A stretch of 64,000 nucleotides of DNA from Nymphaea colorata. Lineage: Eukaryota > Streptophyta > Magnoliopsida > Nymphaeales > Nymphaeaceae. Below, one piece after another: positions 11,681 to 24,439 of the stretch. Where the stretch lies: contig NC_045141.1 in NCBI RefSeq assembly GCF_008831285.2, forward strand, positions 2,606,001 through 2,670,000. Reading direction: 5' to 3'. Under the pieces are notes generated by a model, which was not told where the DNA came from, did not search any database, and worked only from the letters and a program-made list of their open reading frames with translations. Both the position numbers and the translations under genes were made by a program. The number at the start of each line of letters is the position of its first letter. Position 1 is the stretch's first letter.

Positions 11681-12593
11681 AAATCACGTTTCAAACAAAA
11701 AAAAAAAGGAATGGAGACCAACAAATATCCAAAGAATTAACAATGGAAGAATTAGTTGAAATCACATTCTATCTCAAAATTGTCTAAAACTACTAAAATA
11801 TGAATATGAAAAAATCAACCTTAAAACAAGTTGGGTCCAGTTTCAATTCTATGAACTATCTATAATGCATGTAATTAATAGGATAGTTCATTTCAAATCA
11901 TCATCTATGAAATCAATTTACAAATATAAGTGCAAGCATACAATATTTTATAGAAGTAGCCAAAGCTGATCCAAATACAGGTCTAGATTTGGTTGAAAGA
12001 TAAGCTCTGTTAGAGGTCATTTATGAAATTTCAATGAATGAGTGACGTAAATAACTTTCTGAACCAATAAGCAATTTCTTTTGAATTTACAAGAAAAATG
12101 TTATTACTATATTTTCATAAAGTGAGTCGCCATCACTATTCTCAAGACTTTAAAATTTAAGGTGAGGTGAGGCAAATCTTCTGACCTTAAAGACCCTGTT
12201 TTTTGAATTCATTCACCATAACTAAATATATACATTTAAATATTCATTTTGAAATCCATTTACAACAACAAAATATGTGTGTTTTTAAAACAAGTCAGAG
12301 CCAAATCAAAACTTATGCCAAATCAAAACTCTAAGGACCCATTCTTCACATGGTTTTCCCCATCCCCCCAGCTTCTCTCTTCACCTTTCTCTCATCCTTC
12401 AAAATTTCTCTCATGACCAAGAGGTTCCACAACCATTTTTGGCCTTTAATGGCATTCAACGACCCCTGACCACGGATTTTATGGGGACAACATTGCAATG
12501 GTTGAATGTAATGTGGGTCTTCCCTCTCTAACACTTATTTCTAGGGTCTAGCTTAGGCTTTCATCTTCTAGGGATTTTAAAGTTTTGGGTTCG

Positions 12594-12925
12594 AGCAAAA
12601 AACTTCCAGTGATCAGTAAGGCCACTCGCAGCATGGGGTAATCAAAAGATCAAAATGACTTCTCTCTTTTTTGTTTCTATACTTGTTTTTATTTTCTTAT
12701 ATTTTTTCTTGGTTTTATCTCAAGCCAAGGGTTTTCACTATTCACATAGTGAAGCCATAGCAAAAAACTTCCAGTGATCAGTAAGGCCACTCGCAGCATG
12801 GGGTAATCAAAAGATCAAAATGACTTCTCTCTTTTTTGTTTCTATACTTGTTTTTATTTTCTTATATTTTTTCTTGGTTTTATCTCAAGCCAAGGGATTT
12901 CACTATTCACATAGTGAAGCCATAG
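12594..12925 (+). repeat. 165-bp tandem duplication, nearly identical copies
   Basis: The unit starting AGCAAAAAACTTCCAGTGAT at 12594 recurs at 12759. I see one difference (GGGTTTTC against GGGATTTC). The near identity indicates a recent event in an otherwise old block. Confidence 0.92.
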
Positions 12926-13684
12926 TTGAACCAAGATCCCCTCTCACTGTCATTATTTGATTTTATTATTTTAAATTTCTATTTGTTTGAGGTTAAAAGG
13001 GCTCAAAAAGAACAATTCCAATTGAGAAGATGACAACAACAATATAGGAGCAAAACTAATTAGCAAAACAAATCATAGGGCTTCGACTCTCCATTTTCAT
13101 TCCTATTTTTGTGGTTATGAAAATATTCAAAATCATGTACATAGGAATAATGTATGCACGTTTTGCATTAATTTTCAACCTTAGTACCATGCTCTCAAAA
13201 GGGACATGAATACACAACAAAGAATCAAATGCATGCAGAGATTGACATCATACTTAGATGTATCACTCAAGTGGATCCAATAAAATTGCATGTAGATGTA
13301 CATGCATTCCTGTCACTTTCACTAAAACATGCATACATTACTTTTCACTAACAGGGTACATGCAAGTATAGACATATTGAAAACACAAATAGACTAATCC
13401 ATATGTGGTGTTAATACATGTAAAATATAGCAATGAAACTAGCTTAACAACACGAAGGGGGTCATAGAGAGGAATGAGGGAAACAAGGCAGAGACTGTGT
13501 ACTCTCTATCTCTTGTATACCCCTTATTAAAATTATTGAGGTAGCTTCTCCCACTCCCTCCAAAAGGTCCCTCGACCAGAAAGTAGGGATAAAAACTAGG
13601 AACTAGTAACTTCTTCATAACTAAAAGAAAATACTAAAAGCCACAATTTCAATAGGAAAAATAATTATGAGCTAAAAGGCTACA

Positions 13685-15620
13685 TTTTCTTTACAAATAG
13701 GCATGGATTGCATTCCATGCTCGTAGTGTTTGCATCAAGCAATATAAAACTTTTTCAGTGTATAGACTTTTAATCCACACCCTATTTTACAAAACCATGA
13801 TGTTGCTCAGCATACAACTCTTCTTTGAGTTCTCCATTAAGGAATGCTATTTTATGTCCAATTGTATAGTAGGGTTTTTAATTCAATTGAAATAACTAGT
13901 ATTACTTGGATCCTCTCCATTATTACAACAGGAGCAAAATCTCATAAAAATCTATTCCAAACTTTCAGGAATAACTTCTTACTACAAGTTGTGCTTTGCA
14001 CTTCTGAACTGAGCCATCTTTATCAAATTTATTTTAAAAAAACATTTTAAACCAATTATATCTTCTCCTTCTGGTCTATTGACTGATCCCAATGTATTAT
14101 TTTTTTCTTATTGTAGAAACCTTTTCATTCATAGTTGCTTTCCAAATGTCATTTTAACTAGACTCTTCATAACTCGAGGTTCATAAGCAAATAATGCCAA
14201 GTCAATATTTACGAATATCTATATGAGATATAATCTTTTTAGTATAAACCTCATATTCAACATCACTTGAATCATCATCTTCATTGCTTGTAGTAACAGT
14301 CACATTTGGGTTGGTATGGAAAAATGCCCACACCAGCCCTGCCTATTTCATTACTTTTTATAGTTGCCTTTAACTATTTACGTATAAGTATATTATCGCC
14401 ACTTAAAGTATGAGAAATTTTTTAAATAGTGTTATCGGCCAAAATTTCTAGGTCCACTATTGGTTGCATGTAGAAGTATTTGAATAATTCTTTCTTCTAT
14501 ATGTTTCCTTTGAACTTGTTTCCTAGTTCTAATCATGTTTTTCTTTGAAAATTTTATATCTCTTCAAATAACTAGTTCTTTCATACGGACGTTTAAAGTA
14601 CCAGTATAGCCAACAGATGTGAGCTTTTCTATTTTTATCAAATTTCTCCTCATTTAAAAAAAATTGTTGTATTTCACAAAAAAAAATTAAAATGACTCAC
14701 CTTTGGTTTGTCTTTCTATTATGCTTCAAATAGGGTTTTATTGTAAATAGACTTTTGGGATCTCTATTCAAAATATATACCACAGTATCCACAACTTTAC
14801 CCCAAAAACTGTTTGGAACATTTTTTTCCTTTCAACATGTTTCTTCTATCTTGGACAACAATGTGATTTTGATATTCCACAAGAACATTCTGTTGTGGTG
14901 CTTTTGCTATAGTTGGTTGTCACCCGATGTCATACTTTATAGAATAACTCTAAAATTCATTGGATGTGAAATCTCTACCACGATCAGTTCTTAATTTTTT
15001 CAACTTGGATCCACTTTCTTTTTCTACATATGCTTTGAATTATATGAAGGGAGAAAATGCTTCAGACTTTTGTTGGAGACAATATACCCACATCATTATG
15101 CTCAAATCATCAATAAAGGGTGAATAATATTTTTTTTTTCATTATGAGATTATGTCTGCATTGATCCATAAATATTTGTGTGGACCAACTTGAGGGAATA
15201 CTTTGCCTTCCATGATGAGTTTAGAAAGGGAAGTCTATAAAATTTCTCATAGACACAACCTTCATATGTCTTATTTTCTTTATCAATGCAAGGAAGCCTC
15301 ATCACCATATTTATTTGTAAAATAATTTCAAACTTTGATAATTCAAATCACCATATGTTAGATACTAAAGATTTGATTCATTTAAACTTCCTACCTTCAT
15401 TGTTTGACCATTACATGGACTCACTTCCAAGAGAAAAACTCTGGTTTTGACTACAATATTTCCTTTCACTTCATCATTTTAAGATTTACATCTTCCATCT
15501 TTACTTTAGTGATGAAGGATTCATTTAGTTTGATGAAACACTTTCATTTTCAATCATGTGGCTACTACAACCACCATCCACATAATACATATTACCTTGG
15601 CTCTTGTTCAACATTCATGA
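13685..15620 (-). pseudogene. decayed Ty1/copia pol (protease to reverse transcriptase)
   Basis: Read on the minus strand, fragments appear in copia order. A protease-like YVDGGCSSHM lies near 15575. An integrase stretch near 14780-15190 includes a 'VPNSFWG' then 'VVYILNR' block. A reverse-transcriptase stretch near 13690-13860 includes DIKIAFLNGELKEELY, then VYTLKK and RAWNAIHAYL. Stops and frameshifts are dense throughout. No LTRs could be paired. Long since inactive; clade not assignable with confidence. Confidence 0.78.
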
Positions 15621-15659
15621 AGAGAAAGAATTTAAACCTTCTCCTCTTTATGAGAGAAA

Positions 15660-18290
15660 TTGGGATTTTCAGGTATGTAAATCCAGAGAAAATTCTAGAA
15701 AATTGATTTTGGATATGGTTCTACATTTGGATCAATGTATCATTAATCTAGAGAAATCTCTAGAAATGGATTTTGAATGCAATATGAGATTTGAAACAGA
15801 ATTCTAGATAAGGGATCGGGATGACAATGGTTCATGGACTTAGAAAATGTTGATGAAAATATTATAATTGATGTTCCAAATATTATAAACTCAGGTATAT
15901 GTGACATATAATGTACGTGCAAAATGACATTATTGAAGATAAAATTGTTGTTTGGCCTTGGGCATGGGTTAGATATTTAAAAGGAAAAAGAAAGACGAGC
16001 AAAAAGAGAAATTACTTGAAGATGGTGCTCTGCCTGAACCCGCTTCCACAAACCCCACACTAAGTCTAGTTGTGTCTAGGCTGAGTGCTAATGCAGCCCG
16101 AACCAAAGCTTAGACCAAGACTCTAAAAATTTAACTTGTTTTGAGCTAGACTTTTTTTTGAGTACTTAGTTGAAAATTGGCCAACTTTTTGGGCCTCTCA
16201 TAATGGCTTGGAGAAGAGATATTTCTCCTATGATCAATATGGGACTAAACCTCTCCCCTCTCTCAAATGCACAAACCATAGATTAAAAGCATATTTTCAA
16301 TCGAATTTTGCTTGCTACAATCTTGTTCAGACACCAAATTTGATTTTGCAAAAAGCCATACATGCAAATAAGTGATGATCGATTCTTTACAAAGTATTCA
16401 GATTGATATTAAGTGTGGAAGATGAACAACACAAGTGTATGAAGAGAAAAAATGACACTTTCAAAACCTTATTCTAAAATCAGAAAAATGTTCGCTCCAG
16501 CCACATATGGATACTGATTTTGAATATGTCTGTGCCGGAGCACTCAACAAAGAATTTTGCATGTTTCAAGTGCTTATGTGTGGATTGACATTAAACGTGG
16601 AGCGACAAAAGCACAATAAACTTTGACGTATAATGTGCATTAAGCTCACATGTGGATCCTAGATTTGGGTTTGATGCTGAAACCCAAATCAAGGACGGGC
16701 TCCAAAGAAAATTCTAGAAGATGGATCTTGATATGATATTGGAATTTGGATTATGATTTGATATCCAAGATCTGAAATGGGAATAATGGATCTGGTTCTA
16801 TAAAGATAAACCGGATTTGAGACTTGGACATGAGATCCAAACATGGAAACAAGACTTGGATATATGATCATACGCTCAGGCCTATTTGATCCATGAAATT
16901 TATATGAATACTAACTTAGAATCATGTGGTGCTTAAGTTAGGGTTTATGAAAAATATGTGCATGGTGTCAAATGGACCAAAATACCCTTGTGTGTCATTT
17001 TGGGCTAAAATGAGTTCAAGTGAGGAGATTGACTTGAACTAAGGTTCTAGAATCAAAGAAGATCATAAACCAAGGTTTGTATGACCTTTACCTTATGTTT
17101 ATGCAGAAAAATATGGCTCCAAAAAGAAATAACCATTTTGCCCCAATGTGTATTTTTGGAGCTATGGATGAATTTTCTTGAACTGATTGAGCCAGCCTAT
17201 GGCCAGGTTCCTAAAGAGGCATTGGTTAAAATCTTGTGAAAGTTTCCTCCTGAAGTTTTCTAAAAATCAAAAACAAGCTTTTACCAAGTCGTATGCAGCA
17301 TATTTATAATGAAAAATCAAGGAAGACCATAAAAATCAGTTAGTTACTGAAATTTTCATAAGTGGAGCTGAGGGTACTTGGAAAAGCTACTTACCCATAA
17401 GACATGTTAAAAGATCGGAGAAATTTGTTTTAATTTTGCAAAATTGAGCTTGATAGTGGTTTACAAAGTGTACCAAGTACTTGGAGTGAACTCCATGGCC
17501 TTCTAAACTGAATTGAACTTAAACTGGACGTAATGAACTCAAACCGAACTAAAGGAGTAATGATAAACATCAAGGCCATGAAACACCTGAAAACATGAAA
17601 GAAAAAGCACGTGAAAACTAAATCAAACTCAAACTGAGATGAATGAACTCAAACCAAAGTAAAAGCAGCTTGATTTATACATGATAAGCATGGTTACACC
17701 TCAGTTTTAGCTCAACCTTTTGGGTTGAGCTCAAACCGCTAAAAATAGGAGAGAGAATGACCCAGTAACAATCTGCAAGTTAGTATATGACTGAAATATG
17801 GGCTGGGTGACTCAAAATCAGTGAAATAAAGCTCTCTCCATTAAAGTAAACTTGTTTTGTCTTTTGATGTAAGGATCATAGTTTTAATTTCTGGGAGCTG
17901 ATTTGGGCTACAGGAGAACTGGCTTCAGACTGAAATAACCCTAGTGAGCTGACTCTGTGAAGTTCTTGGATCATTCAAATTGAGAAATGGCCTAATTGCT
18001 TAAATGTTGGGCAGTTCTAAGAAATTTTGGTCCCTATTTTTTAGATCAATGTGCTAGGATGAATCAGCCAAAATGGTAATTTTCAACTTGGATGACCTAG
18101 GTGATTTGGGTCTAGGTGTTCAATGCTGGTGTAAAAAGTGTTCGTTTAGCTCAAAAGTGCCCCCTTTGTTCTTGAAACCTGGTCTTTCTAAATTAAATTT
18201 GAACTCTCATGGCGAATGATGAAATGGTAATTTGGACTTGTAAAAATGTTGGGTGTTCATAGATGCCCCTTTTGCTACTCAACCAAAAAC
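15660..18290 (+). repeat. family A non-coding repeat, copy A1
   Basis: This segment is the counterpart of 24440-27400 (same strand) and of 31190-33395 (opposite strand). Shared landmarks include 'ctaatgcag(c/t)ccgaacca', 'aaatgcacaaaccata', 'agaagatggatc', 'atgagatccaaacatgg', 'gtttatgcagaaaaatatg', 'agctgagggtac' and the terminal 'ggacttgtaaaaat...ggtgttc'. There is no coding similarity. Size and behaviour suggest LTRs or a non-autonomous retroelement; this is inference. Confidence 0.65.
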
Positions 18291-19739
18291 TGTGCTTAGT
18301 GTCAAAGATTGAACACCCATCTTCAAGATGATGACATTTTTGAACTTTTGAAAAGAAAAATCCATTCTGAAATATATATATATATATAACACTCATTGTG
18401 AATACTAGTGTGATGCTTGTGAAAATGCTTGAAAATTCATGTAAAATCTATGTATTGAAGTACTTGTTTGCATGTGTGTGCCCAAGTGTAAAAATCTCAC
18501 ATAAAAATGTGAGTGCCTGTGAAAATGATTGTAAAAAATTCATGCAATGCATTTGCTTGTATGCTTAGGTTGGCCTCTTATGACAAGGGATATAACAGAT
18601 AAATAATTATCTCTCGGCCTCGGTGCAAAAAAAAGGAGAGTCAGAAAGAAGAGTCTATGATGCAGGCTTTCGTTGAAGTATAAAAATCTCACATAAATGT
18701 GAGTGCTTGCGAAATATTTGTGGACTTATAAAAATGTTTTTAAAATCCGATCAAATTTCATTGCTTGTATCTGTTGTATCTTATAAGGATTTGCATGGTT
18801 TTCTTCATGTAGAATAAAAAATTTGCAGCCAATGTTATGAAATTCATCCAAAACAATTATTCTTTCATTTCTAATGATAAGCTAAGAAGGGTTGCTTTCT
18901 ATGTCATAGGGTTTCTTAGTGTAGGGTTTGTCAGTATCCTGACTTCCCTTGTAATCACAAGGAGGTTATGGTTTTATCATGAGAGAATTCTTGGGCTTGG
19001 TGACCTTTGGTTTTTTATGCAGGTACTTTTCTCATTTTATTCTTTGAGTTTGACTATTTTGGCTCTTTTGTTCTTGTTTTTGCCTTCTTGATATTTTAGG
19101 TTGACCTTCAACCATAGGGGAAATATCTTACCACCCCATAGTTTACTATGAGGCTACATCGTTTTGATGGAAATGTAGCTTTATTATGTGTAATGTCATG
19201 TCTATCGAGCATTCTATTGAACTCATATAACGAGTTATGGACCGGTAGTTCCCTGGCCAGCCCTCAAACTTACTTGCTCGAGATCAGAAGACTTTAAAAG
19301 ACATAACCAGACAATGTTCATAGATGATAATATTTTGCATAATAGACGCAAAACTTTACGCCTATCTGACAATATCAAGTATTGATCTAGTGGAATGACT
19401 ACATTTGCCCCAAGCCCATCTCTCATTGCTTTTTTTATATTTTTCCTATTTTACTTGGGTCAACTTGATCTTTTTGCTCTCTATTTGATTTTTGGCAAGC
19501 ACGTATTTCATTAAAGGAGTCCAAGCCAGTGGTATTTCCTAGACTTTGATTCCCTCAATTTCTTCGAGCTCTTGTCATGGCTTATGATATGATCTTGTCA
19601 AAATTTTCATCTTTTGATGATTATTGAATCATTGGCTAAAATTTTCATGTCCTCTTCAGAGAAATGAAAGTCATTTGGTGCTTGTAAGATACAATTCCAT
19701 AATTTATTTAGAATATCTATCATATTTGAAGTGCTGGTG
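18291..19739. other. non-coding stretch, no recognisable gene
   Basis: It contains a short (TA)n run near 18370 and two similar blocks sharing AAAAATCTCACATAAA and TGTGAGTG (18490-18520 and 18680-18710). A hydrophobic open stretch at 18837-19091 has no family resemblance and I do not call it a gene. Confidence 0.5.
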
Positions 19740-21905
19740 TCAAAATGTACTGAAGTGAGAAAAATGTGCACCTAAGTGCAAAAATGAGTGTTGAGGTGCT
19801 TTTACTTGTATGCACCAAAGCACAAAAACTTACGCAATGGTACATGCACTCATGTGCGCCAAAGCGTGAAAATTCTTATGCTGAGACATGTTCACTTGTG
19901 TGTGCCGAAATGCAAAAATCATGTGTCAATGAATGTTTACTTGGGGCGCCGAAAAGCAAATCTTATACCAAAGCACGTTTGCTTGTGTGCACCAAAGCAC
20001 AAAAATCTTATACCAAAATATGTGACTTGTATGCGCCAAAACGCAAAAATCTTATGCACTGGTATGTTCACTTGTGCATGCTGAAGCACAAAATTCTTGT
20101 GCCAGGGCAAGCTCACTTGAGGGAGATGAAGCGCAAAATCTTATACCAGAACACAAGAGATTTGGAAACTTGTGTGAACTGGTATGTTCACTTGTGTGTG
20201 TTGAAGTGCAAAAATCTTATGCAAGGGCACATTCACTTGAGGGCACCAAAGTGCAACATCTTATACTAGTGCATGTTCTTATAAAACTTGTATGCACTGA
20301 AGTACAAAAAATTGTGTGCTAAAGCATGAAAAATGTTGTGCCGAAGCACGAATTCATTTTGAAAACTTGTGAAATTTTGGCTGCATTGAAATGCAAAACC
20401 ATGTATGGAAGTACCAAATTTGTAGAATTTTGAGTGTGCAAAGTGCGAGATTAAAAACTTGTTTGCTCTTATGTTTGAACTAAAAACTTGTACATATTGA
20501 TATGGAAACCTAAAAAATTGCATGTGCTTGAAAGAAACATGTGCAATGATGTGCAAAATTTGAGAAACCTATACACATCGAAGTGCAAATTTTAGCTCCG
20601 AAATGCAGAAATGACTTGTAAAATTTGTTTGCACCGGAAGTGCAAAATCATGTGCAAAAGGACCAAACTTGTATGAAATTGAGAAACTTGTGTGAAATTG
20701 AAAACTTGTGTATCATTGGAAAAGTTTTGAGAATTGAAATGTGAATTTGGAAAACTTGTGTCCATCAACGTGAAAAATGAAGAAACTTTTGTACACCAAG
20801 GTGTGAATATTTGAAAAACCTAACCATACTAAGGTGTGAGGTTGGAAAAATTTTTGTGATTGGAAAAATATGTGTGCATCGAGGTGTGAGATTGAAAAAA
20901 CTTTTGTGATTGGAAAACTCTATTGACACTGAGGTGTGAGATTGAAAAAAACTTGTGAGGTTTGAAAACTTGTGTGCACCAAGGTGCAAAATTTGAAAAA
21001 ACTTGTGAGGTTTGAAAACTTGTGTGCACCAAGGTGCAAAATTTGAAAAACTTGTGAAATTTGAAAACCTATGTGCCTCAAAGATCGAAAACTTGTGAAA
21101 TTAGAAAATTTGTGTCTAACCAAGTGTGAAATTTTGGAAATCATGTGAAATTGGAAAACTTATATGCTCCAAGGTGCAAAATTTTGAAAAATTTGTGAAA
21201 TTGAAAAACTTGTGTGCACCGATGTGCAAAAATTTAGAAACTTTATCTAATTGGAAAACCTGTGTGCATTGAGGTGCAAATTTTTAAAAACCTATGAAAT
21301 TGGACAACCTATGAAAACATGAGTGCATCAGAGTGAAAATTTTGAAAAACCAATGTGTGATTGGAAAGCTTGTGTACACTAACATACAAGATTGGAAATT
21401 GGAAGACATGTTTGCACTATGGTGTGAAATTTGAAAACCTTATGTGCACAAAAGTATAAAATTTGAAAAACATGTGTGATTTGTGATCTTTGGAAACATG
21501 TCAAATTGAAAAATGGGTATGCACCAATGTGTGAAATTTTTGACAACTATGAAGTTGAAAAATTTGTGTGCACCAAGCTGTGAGATTTAGAAAAGCTTGT
21601 GAAATTCAAAATTTGTGTACACCAATGTGTAAGATTTGGAAAATCTTGTGACATTGAAAAATGTATGTGCACCAAATGTGCAACTTGAAAAAGTTGTGAA
21701 ATTTAAAAAACATGTATGCACTAATGCGAAAAATTTTGAACTTGTGAAGTTAAAAAACCCCTGTGCACCAAGGTGCGGAAAATTGAAAAACTTCGAACTG
21801 TGAAATTGGAAAAACTTGTGAGGCATTGAAATATGAAATTAAAATTGAACTTTAAAAGATGACCAGCTATATGCACCAAATTTGGAAAACTTGTGTGCAA
21901 TGTGG
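19740..21905 (+). repeat. degenerate minisatellite, unit about 45-50 bp
   Basis: The whole stretch is built from variants of 'cttgtgtgcaccaaggtgc' followed by 'aaaatttgaaaa'. The purest part (20950-21050) has two adjacent 50-bp units that are almost identical. Many units carry the hyphenated palindrome TGCACC-AA-GGTGCA. In the first 500 bp the unit is about 47 bp and happens to keep one frame open (19766-20269), giving a repetitive Cys/Lys-rich translation that I regard as non-coding. Confidence 0.85.
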
Positions 21906-24439
21906 CATGAGAGAATGTTCTAATAAAAAAGACTGACAAAAAGGAGGTGGTGATGATCATGAGAAGCATGTAGATGAATACATACATAGAGGATGGCCAA
22001 ACTAGGTTATGAGTTTGTGCTTGTCAAGGTCGATAAAAAATTCAAATTAAATGACAATATTAACCTTGACTGGATAAAGAGACACTTTGGTACGACACTA
22101 GAGAGGAATATTCTAGATGATTTTCGACATAAGAAAACAAGGATTCTTTTGCAAAATTCATCCAGTTTTTTTATGAAAATTTGTGCATAGTATTAATAAA
22201 ATGAGATGAATGTAAAAAGAATAAACATGTAATTCAGAAAAGACATACACATAATGATACAAACAGCACACCTAATGACATGGCTCTATCATGCAAATGT
22301 TTGAAAATGGCTTGGTCACCTAGAACTAGATATCAAATGTTCAATAGACTAGATATGCCTATATATTGGACAAGAAGTTTAGAATATGTGGTATGGACTC
22401 CTCCAAATGGTTGTAAGGGATAAGGATCCTTATTCGCCTTGATCATTCACCAAAAGACTGGGTTAATGCCTCAGTATTGTTGAGAGGAGAACTAATATCT
22501 GCCTCTAGTAAGTTGGTCTAGCCGTTGAACTAATATGAGCTAATGCAAACAAGGACTGTTCTATGGCATGATGATCAGGACACATGGATGAGAAGAAATT
22601 CTGAAACATGCAAGCACATGCACAGACAGTTGGCTCTAATGCTTTATGGCTGAAGATGAAGGTTTAAAATCAAAATGAAAAGTAAACATTGTTTTCAAAC
22701 AACTCAAAAATCAAGAGGGTTAATGTGTGATCTTACATCTAAGTAAACATGGAAAGTCCCTTTCAATTCTAAGTCTTAATGCACATTAAAGATATGCACA
22801 TATCCAAATGAGGGTAATTAGTTGGCTCTAAGGATGAGATGACATTTGGAACATAGAAAATTGAACATTTTGCCTAATAAGGTAGTGATAAGTCTCATCG
22901 CAGTCGTCATTTTTGTTTACATGTAATTTGTTATCAAGTCTAACATATAGACCGTAATAAATGGGATATCATACATGTACTCGCCTCTATTTTGTTATGC
23001 AAGATTCCAAGAAATTGGACTTGGCCTGTCGGTATGAGGTCTGACCATTCCTAACACCTTTATTAGGGGTAATCAAACAATGACTAGACTAAATGTTCCA
23101 TTTCTTAAGTCTAAATGTCATCTAAAACCTAAGAAAGCAAACGTACCCTAATTTTGAAATCTTGGATGTTTTAAAACCTAAATAGATCTCAGCAATAGAC
23201 TGGTGAACAAAAAGAAATTAATCAGAAATCTGTTCATATCTAGAACATCATAGAAAAAAGTAAATTGAGATCTTAGATTTAAAATATGCTTCCAAAATAT
23301 AAAATTTAATATCCAAAATATGCTGATTGAAGTCTAAAATCCGATATCCAAAATCCATAATCTGTTACCCGTAATCTAAGATGTAGCATCCAAATCCCAG
23401 TATGTGAAATTTGTTCCAAAATCCAAACTTTGAAGTTCAAGATCCAAAAACTGACATTCAATATCCAAAATCCAAGGTCCAAAATCCAAAATTCATAATT
23501 AGTATTTGGGATCCAAACCTAAGTATGCTACAATTGGTCTTAAGATCCATGTTTAGATCAACATTAGGTTTATGATTTGAATCCTATATTTTGAATTGGG
23601 ATCCAAGAACCAAATAAGCTAGAGGTAAGTTGGTAAAATGACTAGGTTCAATCTTGCCTACACTGGGTTTGAACCTACTTGGGATGGGTTTGACTATGAT
23701 AGGTAGGTTTGGTTTTAGTCAAAACATGAAATATATTATTTATACTTCGTTCATTTAATATGAATGAGTGTTAAAAGGAGTTTTGTTAGTTTAGGTTATA
23801 GGACTGATTTCATATGTACTAGGCTCTAAGACCATTCTAAGCTAGGTCTTAGAGAATTGAGCTAGGTTTCGACTCAATACCTACATGACCTAGGGTTTTA
23901 AAGTACTTTAAGAAGTTCATTTCTAAAAATATTTTGAAAAAACTATGATTTTGAAATGGTTCTTGTATGATGACCAAACCAGATTCAGGCTTTCACATAC
24001 TTGGGCTGAGGCGCACAAGGTATGCTACTAGGCTGACCTGTTTCCAGACTTAAGGTGCATGTTGATGCAAAGTGGTTTAGTGTATATTAAAACAGAGGTG
24101 TATGCATGGTTGAAAAAATTATGAAAGCAAACTACATTCTATATGCATGCCTTAAGAAAAACTAACTAAACAAAAGCAAAAAATTTAAAAGAAAGAGATG
24201 AGGAAGAGAGGGACATACCTGACACCTAAAGCAACCCTAAAAACATTAAAATAAATCTGATCTAGAAAATAAACATGCTAAATTAAACAAGAAACAAAGT
24301 AAGGTAAACATGCTAGAAACAAAAGAAAACTAAACATGATAAAAGCACAAAGAAAACTAAATCAAACATGCTAAAAGATAAAAACAAAACAAAACATGCA
24401 TAAAGAAGAAAAACTAAATTGCAAATAATAAAAAAAAGA
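21906..24439. other. non-coding stretch with reiterated ATCCAAAATC motif
   Basis: No coding similarity. Between about 23280 and 23600 the words 'atccaaaatc' and 'gatccaa' recur many times at irregular spacing. This resembles parts of family A and of the inverted-repeat arms further right. The rest is unstructured. Confidence 0.5.

Larger units (their letters stand above)
9033..13684. other. gene-free AT-rich block with old duplications
   Basis: No coding similarity is visible on either strand. The block contains a diverged direct duplication (about 9055-10030 and 10955-11680), a 158-bp tandem duplication (10261-10566) and a 165-bp tandem duplication (12594-12925), listed separately. The remainder is unstructured AT-rich sequence with several A-runs. 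Confidence 0.6.

Noticed and set aside
18837-19091. 84-codon hydrophobic open frame that could look like a small membrane protein
   Set aside because: T-rich sequence easily yields hydrophobic translations; there is no recognisable family or flanking gene structure.
19766-20269. 167-codon open frame with Cys/Lys-rich repeats
   Set aside because: It is a by-product of the roughly 47-bp minisatellite unit; no family resemblance, and neighbouring units break the frame.
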